Shown here in pieces: positions 22,001 to 31,759 of a stretch of DNA of 64,000 nucleotides. The notes under the pieces are model-generated. The model was not told the DNA's origin. It was given only the letters and a program-made list of their open reading frames with translations, and ran no database searches. The first letter of the stretch is position 1. The number at the start of each line of letters is the position of its first letter. The stretch lies in NCBI RefSeq assembly GCF_027579695.1, contig NC_083577.1, positions 57,463,783 through 57,527,782 of the forward strand. The letters run 5' to 3'. Origin of the DNA: Neoarius graeffei (taxonomy: Eukaryota; Chordata; Actinopteri; Siluriformes; Ariidae). The position numbers were made by a program, and so were the translations under genes.

Positions 22001-22053
22001 TTGGCTTCCTATGGATCAAGGAGCCACATGAGTTTAAACAATCAGATCCTTAG
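15551..22053 (+). CDS. lacc1: LACC1 (FAMIN), purine nucleoside enzyme, five coding exons
   Basis: The spliced product is 432 aa, from exons 15551-16079, 18350-18528, 19509-19674, 21235-21460 and 21855-22053. It matches vertebrate LACC1 along its length; the human protein is about 430 aa. Residues 1-180 are the vertebrate-specific N-terminal region. The rest is the laccase-like (YlmD/YfiH) domain, with motifs [48 protein letters not shown] and CTSCHPD. The metal ligands His239, Cys273 and His290 keep the family spacing. LACC1 family proteins have been described as purine nucleoside phosphorylase/deaminase-type enzymes acting in macrophage metabolism. ATG 15551 is chosen because it opens MAEVILADL; an upstream in-frame GTG is not a plausible eukaryotic start. 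All phases join cleanly and no defect is seen. Confidence 0.95.
16118..16488 (-). mobile_element. Mermaid-like SINE in LACC1 intron 1
   Basis: Full-length copy with a perfect 12 bp duplication, GTGTCCAGGCTT, at 16106-16117 and 16489-16500. It is antisense to LACC1 and lies next to the exon 1 donor. Confidence 0.93.
16661..17026 (-). mobile_element. Mermaid-like SINE in LACC1 intron 1 (left arm of an inverted pair)
   Basis: Full-length copy from ATCTCATCTCATCTCATTAT to the box-A end near CACCACCG. No clear target duplication is seen. Confidence 0.88.
17082..17450 (+). mobile_element. Mermaid-like SINE in LACC1 intron 1 (right arm of an inverted pair)
   Basis: Opposite orientation to the copy at 16661, 55 bases away, starting TGGGTGTAGTGGTTAGCC and ending in a (GGAT)n tail. 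The two together can form a hairpin of about 350 bp in RNA. The 171-codon minus-strand frame is an artefact of the pair. Confidence 0.88.
17773..17887 (+). pseudogene. N-terminal exon of a Crypton/DUF3504-like protein
   Basis: The ATG follows AAATGGCGGCCAAG and the exon encodes [19 protein letters not shown], then [16 protein letters not shown], ending at a good donor (CAAAG|GTAAGA). I recall many teleost multicopy proteins that begin this way and continue into the DUF3504 tyrosine-recombinase-like domain of Crypton origin (as in ZMYM2 and QRICH1). No continuation lies nearby. It is therefore an orphan first exon in a non-autonomous element, not part of LACC1: its phase and position fit no LACC1 exon. 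Confidence 0.5.
18077..18182. repeat. Long hairpin with about 50 bp arms
   Basis: GAATATCGGTGAGTAATAAC on the left arm pairs with GTTATTGTTCACCAATATTC on the right, with only a few bases between (CTCGACTTTGTCTCG turn). The arms extend outward to CAATTAT/ATAATTG. Confidence 0.85.
18350..18528 (+). CDS. lacc1: LACC1 coding exon 2
   Basis: The acceptor TGCAAAG is at 18349 and the donor CTCAAG|GTGGG at 18529. It encodes residues 177-236, including [17 protein letters not shown] and [14 protein letters not shown]. In the family this arginine-rich loop and the TTRTGG motif open the enzyme domain. Confidence 0.93.
18560..19500. other. LACC1 intron 2
   Basis: AT-rich with a short poly(A) near 19449. 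I see no repeat or gene in it. Confidence 0.5.
19509..19674 (+). CDS. lacc1: LACC1 coding exon 3 (metal-site exon)
   Basis: The acceptor CTGCCAG is at 19508 and the donor GCAG|GTGAC at 19675. It encodes residues 237-291 and carries all three metal ligands: His239 (VNHASD), Cys273 (GADCMP) and His290 (VAHAG). The spacing is 34 and 17 residues. Confidence 0.93.
20249..20959. mobile_element. 711 bp near-perfect palindrome in LACC1 intron 3
   Basis: The left arm from AGGAACAGTCCACCGTACTT is repeated inverted up to AAGTACGGTGGACTGTTCCT. The arms are about 350 bp with very few mismatches around an 11-base centre at 20598-20608. TTAA lies at both ends (20245-20248 and 20960-20963), which fits piggyBac- or Kolobok-type target duplication. 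Identical open frames appear on both strands only because of the symmetry. Confidence 0.92.
21235..21460 (+). CDS. lacc1: LACC1 coding exon 4
   Basis: The acceptor CTCTATAG is at 21234 and the donor CACTAG|GTAAA at 21461. The split Gly restores [20 protein letters not shown]. It also carries GPSVGPCCF and ends DIRLATR, with the Arg codon split. Confidence 0.93.
21855..22053 (+). CDS. lacc1: LACC1 coding exon 5 and stop
   Basis: The acceptor TGTTTTAG is at 21854 and the stop TAG at 22051-22053. It encodes [31 protein letters not shown] and [14 protein letters not shown], the conserved family C terminus. Confidence 0.93.
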
Positions 22054-22654
22054 AATCAGTGCCTGTACTGTGCACAACGTGAGCATCTCATTTGGCTGCA
22101 GAAGCAAAAAGCACAGATATTCATAGTTCTTTGATTTCAGTAAGATGTGTACATTTAGAGATAGATTGAAGTTAGACATATTGTTGACATACCACTTACC
22201 TCAGCTCATGCTTTCTGAAGACTAAGCCCCAGTGACAGCCTTTTTAAAGAAATACTTCAGTTTGCATTCCAAATGTCAGAGGGTATTGATAGTCAGAGGA
22301 AATTATGCAATTATTTTTGTTTTGATGAAATGCATGCTTGTAGCTCACTTGGTAGAACTATTTAAATCCATATTGCTGTTTGAAATAATTATTGCAAACA
22401 TTTGTTAACACCACCTCTTGGCATTCTCCCTGTAGAGGTCCACTGCCTATATCACACTGATAATTCTCTCGGGACCTGCAATGTTAATTTCCTTTGGTAG
22501 GCTATTTCCAGTAGCTGACCTATATAAGGCAGATCAGTTTCTACAAGTAGATAGTGAAGGCGAGTCACTGTAAGGAAACTAGCTGATAGTAAATATTCTT
22601 AAATTATTGGCAAAATATCACTTTCATTAAGTTTAAAAAATGGAAGAAACATAT
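22054..22654 (+). other. Probable LACC1 3' untranslated region
   Basis: No strong AATAAA lies within the first 600 bases after the stop. A possible signal is at 23395-23400, beyond the SINEs. The true end cannot be fixed. Confidence 0.35.
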
Positions 22655-23355
22655 ATGGGGTGGCAATGGTGGTGCAGCATTGTAGCCTCACAACTCCAGG
22701 GTCCCCAGTTTGGCTTGCTTACTTACTTGCTTTACTTACTTGCTTACTTACTGTCTGTATGGATTTTTGCATGTTCTCCCTGTGCCCATGTGGGTTTCAC
22801 CTGAGTTATCCAGTTTCCTTCCATCTCCCAAAAACATGCCAGTAGGTGGACTGCCATCTCTAAATTTCCCCAAGGTGTGAATGCGTCTGCATGGTGTCCT
22901 GTAATGTACTGGAGGGTGGCACAGTGGTATAGTGGTTAGCACTGTTGCCTCACAGCAAGAAGGTCCTGGGTTCGAGCCCAGTGGCTGATGGGGGCCTTTC
23001 TGTGTGGAGTTTGCATGTTCTCCCCATGTCTGCGTGGGTTTCCTCTGGGTGCTCCAGTTTCCCCCACAGTCCAAAGACATACAGTTAGGTTAACTGGCTA
23101 CTCTAAATTGTCCCTAGGTGTGAATGTGTGTATGAATGGTTGAGAGGAGAAAACCTCTATAGTAATCAGGTAGAAGGCAACAGGAAACCACTACTGTAAT
23201 GTTCCCTAGAAACTCTGATAGACGTCAGAGCCGGACCTGCCATCAGGCAGAACACTAAAGAAGAATGCACTGGAATCCCATCTATGGTGTATCCCACAAA
23301 TTCACAGTGACCCTAATTAGGATAAAGCAGCTACTGAATGAATGAATGAATGAAA
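22655..23355 (+). mobile_element. Old SINE interrupted by a younger one
   Basis: The left part 22655-22913 and right part 23264-23355 join as one old SINE. It has a GGTGGTGCAGCATTGTAGCCTC head, a GGTGTCCTGTAATG|CACTGGAATCCC join and a GAATGAATGAATGAA tail. It resembles the copies at 1235 and 62041. Confidence 0.75.
22914..23263 (+). mobile_element. Nested SINE with a Mermaid-like head and a different 3' half
   Basis: It starts GGGTGGCACAGTGGTATAG and carries box B GGTTCGAGCCC. After GAATGGTTGAGAGG it switches to a sequence not seen in the other copies (CAGGTAGAAGGCAACAGG, then CGGACCTGCCATCAGGCAG). The flanks AATGTACTGGA (22903-22913) and AATGCACTGGA (23264-23274) are the target duplication. 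Confidence 0.8.
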
Positions 23356-23394
23356 TATGTGTCAGTACTATTAAAGGAAAAAGTGCCACAAAAC

Positions 23395-23400
23395 AATAAA
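23395..23400 (+). terminator. Candidate polyadenylation signal AATAAA
   Basis: First canonical hexamer after the LACC1 stop codon that I noticed, in ACAATAAATGTAAA. Its use by LACC1 is a guess. Confidence 0.2.
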
Positions 23401-24562
23401 TGTAAAATCATTTTTGATTAACTCCCCTCCTGTGTTGTGTGTACAGTTCTAGTTTTACTGTGCATTCTTAAAAAGGTTCAATCTAGACCCTAAAGCCTCT
23501 TTGGTGTGTCCAATAAGGACTACTGGATATGTAGAATGTTACAACAAAGAGCTTCATGTTCAGAATGAAAACCCAATTAGGGACCAAAAAACTTTTAACT
23601 GTACGAAGAGCCAACATGGAATCGTTTCTGTTCTGTTCCCAGTCTTAGCTCATCCTGGTAGATTATATGGGTCACGGGTATGAGGTGCCTGAGTATAAGA
23701 GCAGACACCAGGTGGCTCTGTTTGCTTTGAAATAGAAATGCTTGTTTTTTTGTAAGATGTTAAGAATGTGGTTGGCTCCCATCCAGCTGCAATTTAGCTC
23801 CATCTCAAACAGCCCTTATCAGCCATTGTGCCATGACATTATAAACATCTCAGCTATGTCCTGTCATAATAACCACAACATGACCCATCTATTTATTAGT
23901 AGACGGTGACAAAACTGTCAGTGGATGCTTACATATGTGTTGTGGAAGAGATTTCTCAGAGATTTGTGCCATTTTTTTGTATGAGAGGTAGCTAGCTGGT
24001 GGTTTTTGTGTGGCTCAAAAAAACAATGCATTGTGCTGATTGTTTGTGCCTTTGTGGTATAGTGGAGCTTTGGCAGAAACGTAAGCTGTGCAGGCACACA
24101 TACGCTATCCTTACATTCCAAGGGAGGGGCATTCCTTTCAGGCTTGTTTGCAGTCTTCTTTGTGTCTCCAACAGGAATAAAAGTGCAGGTACCTGCATTC
24201 ATGTAAACTGAGGGAGAATGTGAAACTGAAATCACACACACATGCAATTTCATGTCACCTTCAAATGCTTGATTTTGAACAATTGAATCACACCAAATTC
24301 AGTTTGTTAAGTCTGAGTAAATATGTTATTTTTAAGACAGTGTAGGTCATGGCCCAGTGTAATTCAATTATTTTATTTGGTTCAACCTTTCATAGAGTTA
24401 TACAGTGTAGAAGCATTTATCAGTGCAAAGTGAGCAGGAGAGAAAAGACACTTGTTCAACGCTTGTTCACTCAGCAAGGATTGTGAGTAGAGCACTCCTC
24501 TCCTGTGTACATGGATATCCATGAAACACACATTAATCTTGATCACAACATTTTAGATGTAT
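23401..24562. other. Non-coding spacer
   Basis: No gene or clear repeat recognised. Confidence 0.45.
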
Positions 24563-24575
24563 TGTTATGTGTGTG

Positions 24576-24948
24576 GGTGGCACGGTGGTGTAGTGGTTAG
24601 CACTGTCGCCTCACAGCAAGAAGGTCCTGGGTTCGAGCCCCGGGGCCGGCGAGGGCCTTTCTGTGTGGAGTTTGCATGTTCTCCCCGTGTCTGCGTGGGT
24701 TTCCTCCGGGTGCTCCGGTTTCCCCCACAGTCCAAAGACATGCAGGTTAGGTTAACTGGTGACTCTAAATTGACCGTAGGTGTGAATGTGAGTGTGAATG
24801 GTTGTCTGTGTCTATGTGTCAGCCCTGTGATGACCTGGCGACTTGTCCAGGGTGTACCCCGCCTTTCGCCCGTAGTCAGCTGGGATAGGCTCCAGCTTGC
24901 CTGCGACCCTGTAGAAGGATAAAGCGGCTAGAGATAATGAGATGAGAA
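24576..24948 (+). mobile_element. Full-length Mermaid-like SINE
   Basis: GGTGGCACGGTGGTGTAGTGG head, box B GGTTCGAGCCC and tail GATAATGAGATGAG. A 13 bp duplication, TGTTATGTGTGTG, lies at 24563-24575 and 24949-24961. Confidence 0.93.
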
Positions 24949-24953
24949 TGTTA

Positions 24954-24987
<34 letters not shown>

Positions 24988-26148
24988 CTTCAGAATGCAG
25001 TCTGTGGCACATAATGTAGCACATTATTGTGGTCTGTTTCACAGTGGCAAAAATAGGCAATGGCTCTGTCCTTGTGGATAATCATCTACAGTCACAATGT
25101 GATCAGCATGACGCTCATGTAGACCTATTTTGCCCTGCATTATAACACACAGACACACACACAAGTAATGTAATCACAATTAATTTGCACTCATAGATAG
25201 ATTGTTCATAGGTGTGCTCACATAAACCATATTGTTTGCTGAAGGAACGAGCATCACTGGAGTGCTTTAGAATATTTGTGAGCTTACACTTCACTTTAGC
25301 ACATGTAGATGTGCAATATTATCATAGACTAAAACCAAGAGTATGAACATATACAGGAGCTCTGTAGCAACACAATATGTAGGTCAGGTAGTTGAGCAAC
25401 TGGCTGGGGTCAGTGGGATGCAGTGATTCATCTGACCTTCTAACGCATTGATTTAAGAACACGTCCTCTTACAAATTTCTCGTTTGATGAAACCGAGGGT
25501 GAAACAAAGCTTTGCTGGCTCACTCCCCCAACACCCCCCCCCCCCCCCCCCCAAATTAACAACAAGCTCCATTTTTCACTGCCTCTTCTGCAAAGCTTTC
25601 TACAGCAGCTGCTACTGCACACTAGAAACCATGTTCTAGTTCAACTGTTTCAGTAGCATATTTACATTATATATGCTTGAAATTGGATCAAATATGTTTC
25701 TTATAGTTCATTTGAAACATGTTGAATGAAATGTACTGATTTATTACAGTATTTACATTGTATCAGTGTTACAGCAATTTCTTTTTAGTCTTATTACACT
25801 ATAAGACTGTTGCACTGCTACATGACAAATGTGCATCCAATTTTTTCCAGTCTTCCAGTCAGATTTTTACACTCAGAGTCCAAGTAGTAACTCTTGGCAA
25901 ATTATTCAGTTCAGTTGAAAGACATACCTCAAAGAGCTTCCAAAATGCACAAAATAAACAGTATGAAATGCAGGTGTAGTTGTTAAGAAGAAATCCCACA
26001 CCACCAGCATCCTCAATTACAGTTCCCTGTCACGCAACTGTTACTCAATTTCAGACCATATGGTCTTCCTGAGTAGTCAGACAATTACTGTAGCTTGCAG
26101 GATTAAGAAGACTAATCATCATGTCGTGTTAGTGGAGGGCCCCTTTCC

Positions 26149-26158
<10 letters not shown>

Positions 26159-26232
<74 letters not shown>
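26159..26232. repeat. (GT)n microsatellite
   Basis: About 37 uninterrupted GT units. Confidence 0.95.
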
Positions 26233-26234
<2 letters not shown>

Positions 26235-27042
26235 GGACAAAGATAGAAGAAATTTTTGACTTGATGGTGTGACGGTGATAGTTTTGCAGTGTTTGTTTGG
26301 ATTTAGTATGAATATTATTTAACTGAGATGGAAAAAGAAATGATAGCTAAAAGTGTTATTCATAATAATATGAAGAATATGAATTTTTTTTTATTTATAT
26401 AACACCTTTCTCAAAGTTATATTAGAAAATATAAAATTCAGCTTATACAGAAAGGAAACCTTTCTTGTTGTTAATCATTTTAATCTTTTATTCACTGCTC
26501 AAAATTGTCTCTGTTTGGATTGTATTATATAAGTGCTGATCGCTCTTTCCACCCTCGCCAGTGACATCTTCCCTATACACACTCTACAAATACACACGGC
26601 TGTATCAGCCACCCACAGAGCTGGGCCCTGCTACCATAAATACACATCCTGTCCGTGCTTACATAAAGGAAGTAAGAACATGCTTTGTGAGACAACTTCA
26701 AATACCAGAAGTCCCCCCACACATCTATAGCAACGACTCTCTGTCCTTCCATTGTGAACAGTTTCTAGTGACTTAGTTCGTAACAATGTGTATAAATTGG
26801 AAGATTTAAATAGCTGTGGATCAGGAACCTAATATAATAAGAAATGAACAGTTCCCCTCACCAGGGGTGGAAAGAATGCTTTGTTTTTGTTTTCTATTTT
26901 TTTTTTTGCTCCTTTCCCTAATCATGGTACTGTTTTAACCATGTGTTAATGGGGTTAAATCTAGTTTAAGTACAATCTGATTTTTTTAAAGAGAATTTTA
27001 GTTTAGCAAAATATTAAAATTAAATGTATGCAACAAATTAAA

Positions 27043-27303
27043 CACTGTAAAACATTTCAAGTTGGTTTAACTTGGACATGCAAGTTCACCTGCTGCCTTG
27101 AAAATGCAAGTTAACTCAATTTGACGATTATCTTTGTTTCAACTCAGAAAAAGTCTCAATTAGTCAAGACAACTAAGTAATTCAAGTCTAACCTTTGAAA
27201 ACTTGCACAGATTAGTTCAAATTAAAACACTTTTCAGAGCTCATTGAGTTAAAGAGAAAAAGTAAGTGGACATAACTAAACAAGGCTGAAATATTTTACA
27301 GTG
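27043..27303. mobile_element. MITE with CACTGTAAAA termini
   Basis: The left end CACTGTAAAACATTTCA and the right end TGAAATATTTTACAGTG are inverted copies 261 bp apart. The interior has no coding capacity and many CAAGTT/AACTTG motifs. Confidence 0.7.
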
Positions 27304-28665
27304 AAGTAAAACGAGTAAATAACTGGTCATAGAATATCCATTGATACAAGAAATATAAAACTACAGAGAAGCTACAATAAAAAGACATGTTTTAAGCTGC
27401 ATTATAAAAACTGCAGCATGCATTTGTAGCTGTTTGTCTCTCTTGTTGGTTTTCCTCTATAGCATGCCCTGGTGACAATGTCTGCTTTCATATAATGTAC
27501 ACAAAGAAATTGGTTCATAAATAGACAGAGCAAATAATTAGAAATTTTATAGTACATGGAAGGCAGTGGCATCTATTGTCTTTATGATCTAAATCCAGAG
27601 TACAATGTAATGAATGGGGCTCTGAAGTCTCTAGCATTCTGAAAAAGAAAGGTCATGTTATGTAAATAGTAAATAGTCTAGAATAACACACTTATTATAA
27701 TCATGTAGTTTATTTTTAGGATAGGAAGCTAGACCCAGTTGTGCCTTAAAATAAGATAATGAGACTGAGAAATAAAACCATTACCACCCCACTGTCTCAT
27801 TATCCACTCAGATAGACTAACAGGTTTGATGGTGCTTTGGACAGAGTGAAGGACCAGGTTGAAGGTCCAGTGCTTGGGAGAATCCTAGCTTATCACTGAC
27901 CAAGATTATTAGTGTAGGGTCCTATATCCCCAGTAGAACTTTCAGTACTCATCACTGGAGTGCCTGAGCTTATCCAGACGCTGCAGGACTTCTCTGCAGT
28001 ACAGACTGCATCACTGGTGCTGCACAGTGAACCATTTGCACTGAAGCTGATGCAGCAGTTCCCCTATAGCTCTCCTGCAGATCTATGCAATGACAGGAAA
28101 AAAATATCCTGTCACATCTCTCACAATACTGTTAATAAGCTCACTTTCATCTGCGCTCTTTCCAGTGAAGACTGAAGAGCTGAAGTAAGTCAGGTTAGAG
28201 TAATTATAGTGAAATATAGCCACAGAAATTATTGTTGTTTATTAGGATTTCTAAGCTTGCAGACATCCACATTTTAAACTTAAACGATGTCATGGTCATT
28301 TCTATGTCATTTATATAACTATATATAAAACTAAGCACAGGCTAGTTTTAGTGAGGAAATAAGTACTTCCATTGTGGCATATCTACTATTTTAACTGTCT
28401 TAGAGGCGAGAGACAAAATCACATCTGACGCTTTTTTTGGCTTCAACAATTTAAAGGTAGCTAGATCATCAACAGACAACATTGTTTTATGTCAAAGGAC
28501 AAATGTGAGTATCTTTCCCAATGATTTATACATGCTGAACCTGTCTAGTAGTAGGAAATTAGAAAACTGTCTTTAAGGGATTTGTATATAACTTTTAACA
28601 CAGTGCCCTATTATGTCCACATGGGAATGAAGGAGTGCTTTTGATATACTCACTAACTCACCCAC

Positions 28666-29289
28666 TCACTCAGCTCCGCATGCTCCCGAAGGGAGCGTGG
28701 CGCCTCTGCATATGGCTCTCCAGGCGGATCTGTTCCTGGCAGCCTCCCAGGCGGTGGCGATGTTGAGGCCAGCAGCCTGCAGGTCGTTGCTCAGCTGGTC
28801 GGACCATGTGCGTCTGGGTCGGCCTCTGGGACGGGACCAGGTGGTGGGAGTCAGTTCCCTCAGTAGGTTGGCTGGTTCCAGGGGTGGCTCTGCCCTGGCG
28901 ATGTGGCCGAAGAGGCGGAGATGGGCCGAGCAGATCTTGTTGGACAGTGGAGGCTGGTTGGTGATCTCATGCAGGGTGGCATTGGAAACGTGGTCGTGCC
29001 ACCTGATCCCCAAGATCCTTCGTTAGCACTTGGTGTCGAAGGCATCCAGGCGGTGTTCCTGGGCAGCTGTTAGAGTCCAGGTCTCGGCTCCATACATGAG
29101 GATGGACAGCACAAGGCTGTTATACAGCCTGATATTAGTTTGGACCGAGAGTTTCCTGTTGGACCATACGCTGTCAAGGCTTGCCATCGCAGAGGTGGCA
29201 TGACCGATGCGGAGCTGGAAGTCAGAGTCGCTCTTGCACTCTGGGGTTAAAGGCAGAGTGCTAACCTCCTCGTGGTTTTCCCCGGGCAA
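28666..29289 (-). pseudogene. LINE ORF2, end of reverse transcriptase and C terminus
   Basis: The two minus-strand frames read continuously in sense. First comes RIGHATSAMASLDSVWSNRK with SILMYGAETWTLTAAQEHRL, typical of the C-terminal side of LINE reverse transcriptases. Next come ILGIRWHDHVSNATLHEIT and RLFGHIARAEPP, then RPRGRPRRTW and a tail ending GACGAE. A frame change near 29020 joins them, so the copy is broken. The missing N-terminal half is partly found inverted at 29579. I cannot settle the clade; RTE-like or Nimb-like are possible. Confidence 0.8.
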
Positions 29290-29578
29290 CGGCTGCTACA
29301 ATGACCCTGGGCTGCGATACCATCGGGGACGGGGCGGAGAACTAGCAGGTTTGCCTGCAAAGGCTCCCCCCACTCCTGGTAGGTTCAACCATGGTGGGAT
29401 GGTTCCCAGGGGAGCTGCTGCTGGCTAATAGCACCTGCACCGCCTCAGCCCCCAATTGGCAGTCTATAAATCCAGCCGAGGTTGTGCGATGGGTTAGCAA
29501 CCCCCCACATAAAACAAACCTGCTACGAAACCTCTCATATGGAACCCAAACTGGACTGACTCCAATGGAACCCTGACC

Positions 29579-29890
29579 ATGGATCGGATGGACCTACAAG
29601 TTAAGCCTAATGGAACTGCAACAATAAGAGTTGCAACCTGGAACATACTGTCCATGAAAAGGGAAGGATCAGCAGAGCTGGTCGCCAACGAACTGGCACG
29701 CCTGAGCATCGCAGTAGCAGGTCTTACAGAAGTACACTGGCCTGGATCCGGCACACATGTAGCAAATGACTACAACTTCCTTTGGTCAGGCAGGGATGAC
29801 GGCCAACATCGTCAAGGAGCTGCACTTGCCCTAGCTCCACCTGCCTCCTGAGCACTAGTCCACTGGAAACCAGTGAACAACAGACTGCTC
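29579..29890 (+). pseudogene. LINE ORF2, start of the endonuclease domain
   Basis: It begins MDRMDLQVKPNGTATIRVA and continues into TWNILSM, the first motif of APE-type endonucleases. A later Glu motif reads AGLTEVHWPGSG. A TGA stop interrupts at 29849, after which ALVHWKPVNNRL continues in frame up to the target duplication. Upstream, 29290-29578 is probably the LINE 5' untranslated region. Confidence 0.78.
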
Positions 29891-29913
29891 CTTTTGATAT
29901 ACACTTATATATA

Positions 29914-29916
<3 letters not shown>

Positions 29917-29955
<39 letters not shown>
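29917..29955. repeat. (GT)n microsatellite
   Basis: About 19 GT units just after the LINE. Confidence 0.93.
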
Positions 29956-29959
<4 letters not shown>

Positions 29960-30446
29960 ATACAGCACTGGAATAATACTGATGGCACAATCCTTATGCC
30001 ATCAGACTCCTCAACTCTGAGGGACTGGACTGATTTTCACAGACTGGTGAACACACCACTCACACTGCAATCTTTGCACGGTGGTCAATAATGCACTACT
30101 GCCTTACAATGTTTACAATGTCTCTCGCACACACAAGGTTTACATTTATTTATTCCCTTTTCATATATTACCTCAATATGCACTCAACTCTGCACCTTAT
30201 GTTGTGTCTGCACTTTATGTTGTTTGTGTTGTTTATTGTCTGTTTATTGTCTGTCTATTGTGTCATTTACTGTCTGCAGTGTTGCACTCATTGCACTCCT
30301 GCACTTTATGTTGTTATATGTAGATTTGTAGTCCTGTGATGTTTAATGTAGCACCATGGTCCTGGAGAAATGTAGTTTCGTTTTAACTGTACTGTACCAA
30401 CTGTATATGGTTGAAATGACAAATAAAAAGACCTTGACCTTGACCT
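29960..30446 (+). mobile_element. 3' end of another LINE-like element
   Basis: T-rich untranslated sequence with TGCACTTTATGTTG repeats, then GCACCATGGTCCTGGAG, TATATGGTTGAAATGACAA and a short (ACCTTG)n tail. This is a layout I associate with teleost LINE 3' ends. No coding part is attached. Confidence 0.5.
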
Positions 30447-30539
30447 TATAGTTTTCTATTTTATGGCTTCTACATTATCAAGTCCATTCTCTCATTCTTG
30501 TCGTTCTTCTGTCATTTTTTTCTTCCCAGAGAGAATGAA

Positions 30540-30990
30540 TGGGGCTCACGAATCGCATTGTCCTGCTCGGACACACTTCATTGGATACCCACCAAACTTC
30601 ATGTGATACTTTAGGCCAACTCCCCCAACACATACATGCAATCGGTTCTGACTCGCACTTGTCTTTTCCTTTCTTTTTGTTCCTCCCTTTTTACCCCATT
30701 CACTTCCATTCATTTTTGGCCCCACTGAAAATGAATGGAGTTTCGGGAGAAAAACTTTCACTCTCCATCAGTTTTATGAACCGAGTGACCAAACTTCATG
30801 AAACTTCACATGATGCTTCAGGCTAAGTCCCCCCACATATCCATCCTCTGATTTGAGACCTGCACTCATCTTTTTCTTTCTTTTCACTCATCCCTTTCCC
30901 CCTATTCACTTCCATTCATTTTTGACCCCATTCAAATGAATGGAGTTAAGCTCAGTAACACTTCACCACACATCCACCAAACTTTATATG
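30540..30990 (+). repeat. About 200 bp tandem repeat, two and a half copies
   Basis: CCATTCACTTCCATTCATTT recurs near 30696 and 30904, followed each time by GAATGGAGTT. CACCAAACTTCATGTGATAC-type phrases recur near 30591, 30793 and 30976. Confidence 0.75.
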
Positions 30991-31035
30991 GCACCTCAGG
31001 CCAACTCACCTATCACACACATGATCACACACACA

Positions 31036-31039
31036 TGAT

Positions 31040-31107
<68 letters not shown>
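31036..31107. repeat. (CA)n microsatellite with (CT)n tail
   Basis: About 35 CA units followed by TCTCTGTCTCTCTC. Confidence 0.95.
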
Positions 31108-31109
<2 letters not shown>

Positions 31110-31750
31110 CTGTCTCTCTCTCTCTCACCCTCCCTCCCTCTCTCGGAGACTCTGTCTCTTGAGGTGACCCTCTGCTACAGCTGAGTAAGCACACTTTGCA
31201 TTTTCTCTGCGGAAATGCAGTCTAATTGTACCTGAGACTACTTTTTTTTTTTTAAAGCAAAGGGTCGTCTCACACCAAATATTGACTTTGTTTCATTTAT
31301 TATGGCTTACTGCTGTTTATAGTATTTTTTAAATGTTGAAACATTTAATTTCATTATTTTTAAGCCATTTTTAGTCAATAGCATTTTTTTTACATGTGCC
31401 TAAGACTTTTGCACTGTACTGTATATGTACCTCTTGTTATAACCTTAAAGTATTTTTATTATTATTTTAAAAAGTAATAATAAAAAATACTTTAAAGACT
31501 TGGACTTTTCTAGGCCTGAAAAACCCTGTCAACTTTTGGCTGTGTTCCTGGGGAAAGCAATCATGTAAAGAGTGCTGAGTGTCCACTTCACATCCTGGGG
31601 TGCTGAGGCGTGTCAGCAGGTTCAGCTCTACACCGCCTACAGGCTCAGGGAAGAGAGGCACAATTAATCAGGGGTCACATTTCTCTTCTGCACTTCCTCA
31701 TCCAGAAGAAATGACCTCGTTTTACTAGCTTCAATGGTATCAGCTGGTAT
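31110..31750. other. Spacer with a small foldback at 31449-31494
   Basis: AAAGTATTTTTATTATTATT is followed at once by its inverted copy (AATAATAAAAAATACTTT). Nothing else is recognised. Confidence 0.5.
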
Positions 31751-31759
31751 AGTGATAAA

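Larger units (their letters stand above)
24949..28637. other. 3.7 kb without a supported gene
   Basis: It holds a (GT)n tract at 24954-24990, a run of 18 C near 25536-25553, a (GT)n tract at 26159-26232 and a MITE at 27043-27303. A 71-codon frame at 27960-28175 (MPELIQTLQDFSAVQTASLV) has no recognised relative and no convincing splice sites. Confidence 0.45.
28650..29890 (-). mobile_element. Non-LTR retrotransposon with 5' inversion (twin priming)
   Basis: A 12 bp duplication, CTTTTGATATAC, lies at 28638-28649 and 29891-29902. Between these, 28650-29289 is the 3' part of a LINE on the minus strand, and 29290-29890 is its 5' end on the plus strand. The 3' tail (GTGAGTGGGTGAG) abuts the left duplication. 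The middle of the element, with most of the reverse transcriptase, is missing. Confidence 0.9.

Noticed and set aside
27960..28175. 71-codon frame starting MPELIQTLQDF
   Set aside because: It looks more protein-like than its surroundings, but I recognise no family and see no convincing acceptor or donor; left as unproven.
28697..29026. 109-codon plus-strand frame across the LINE 3' part
   Set aside because: It is the antisense shadow of the reverse-transcriptase frame on the minus strand.
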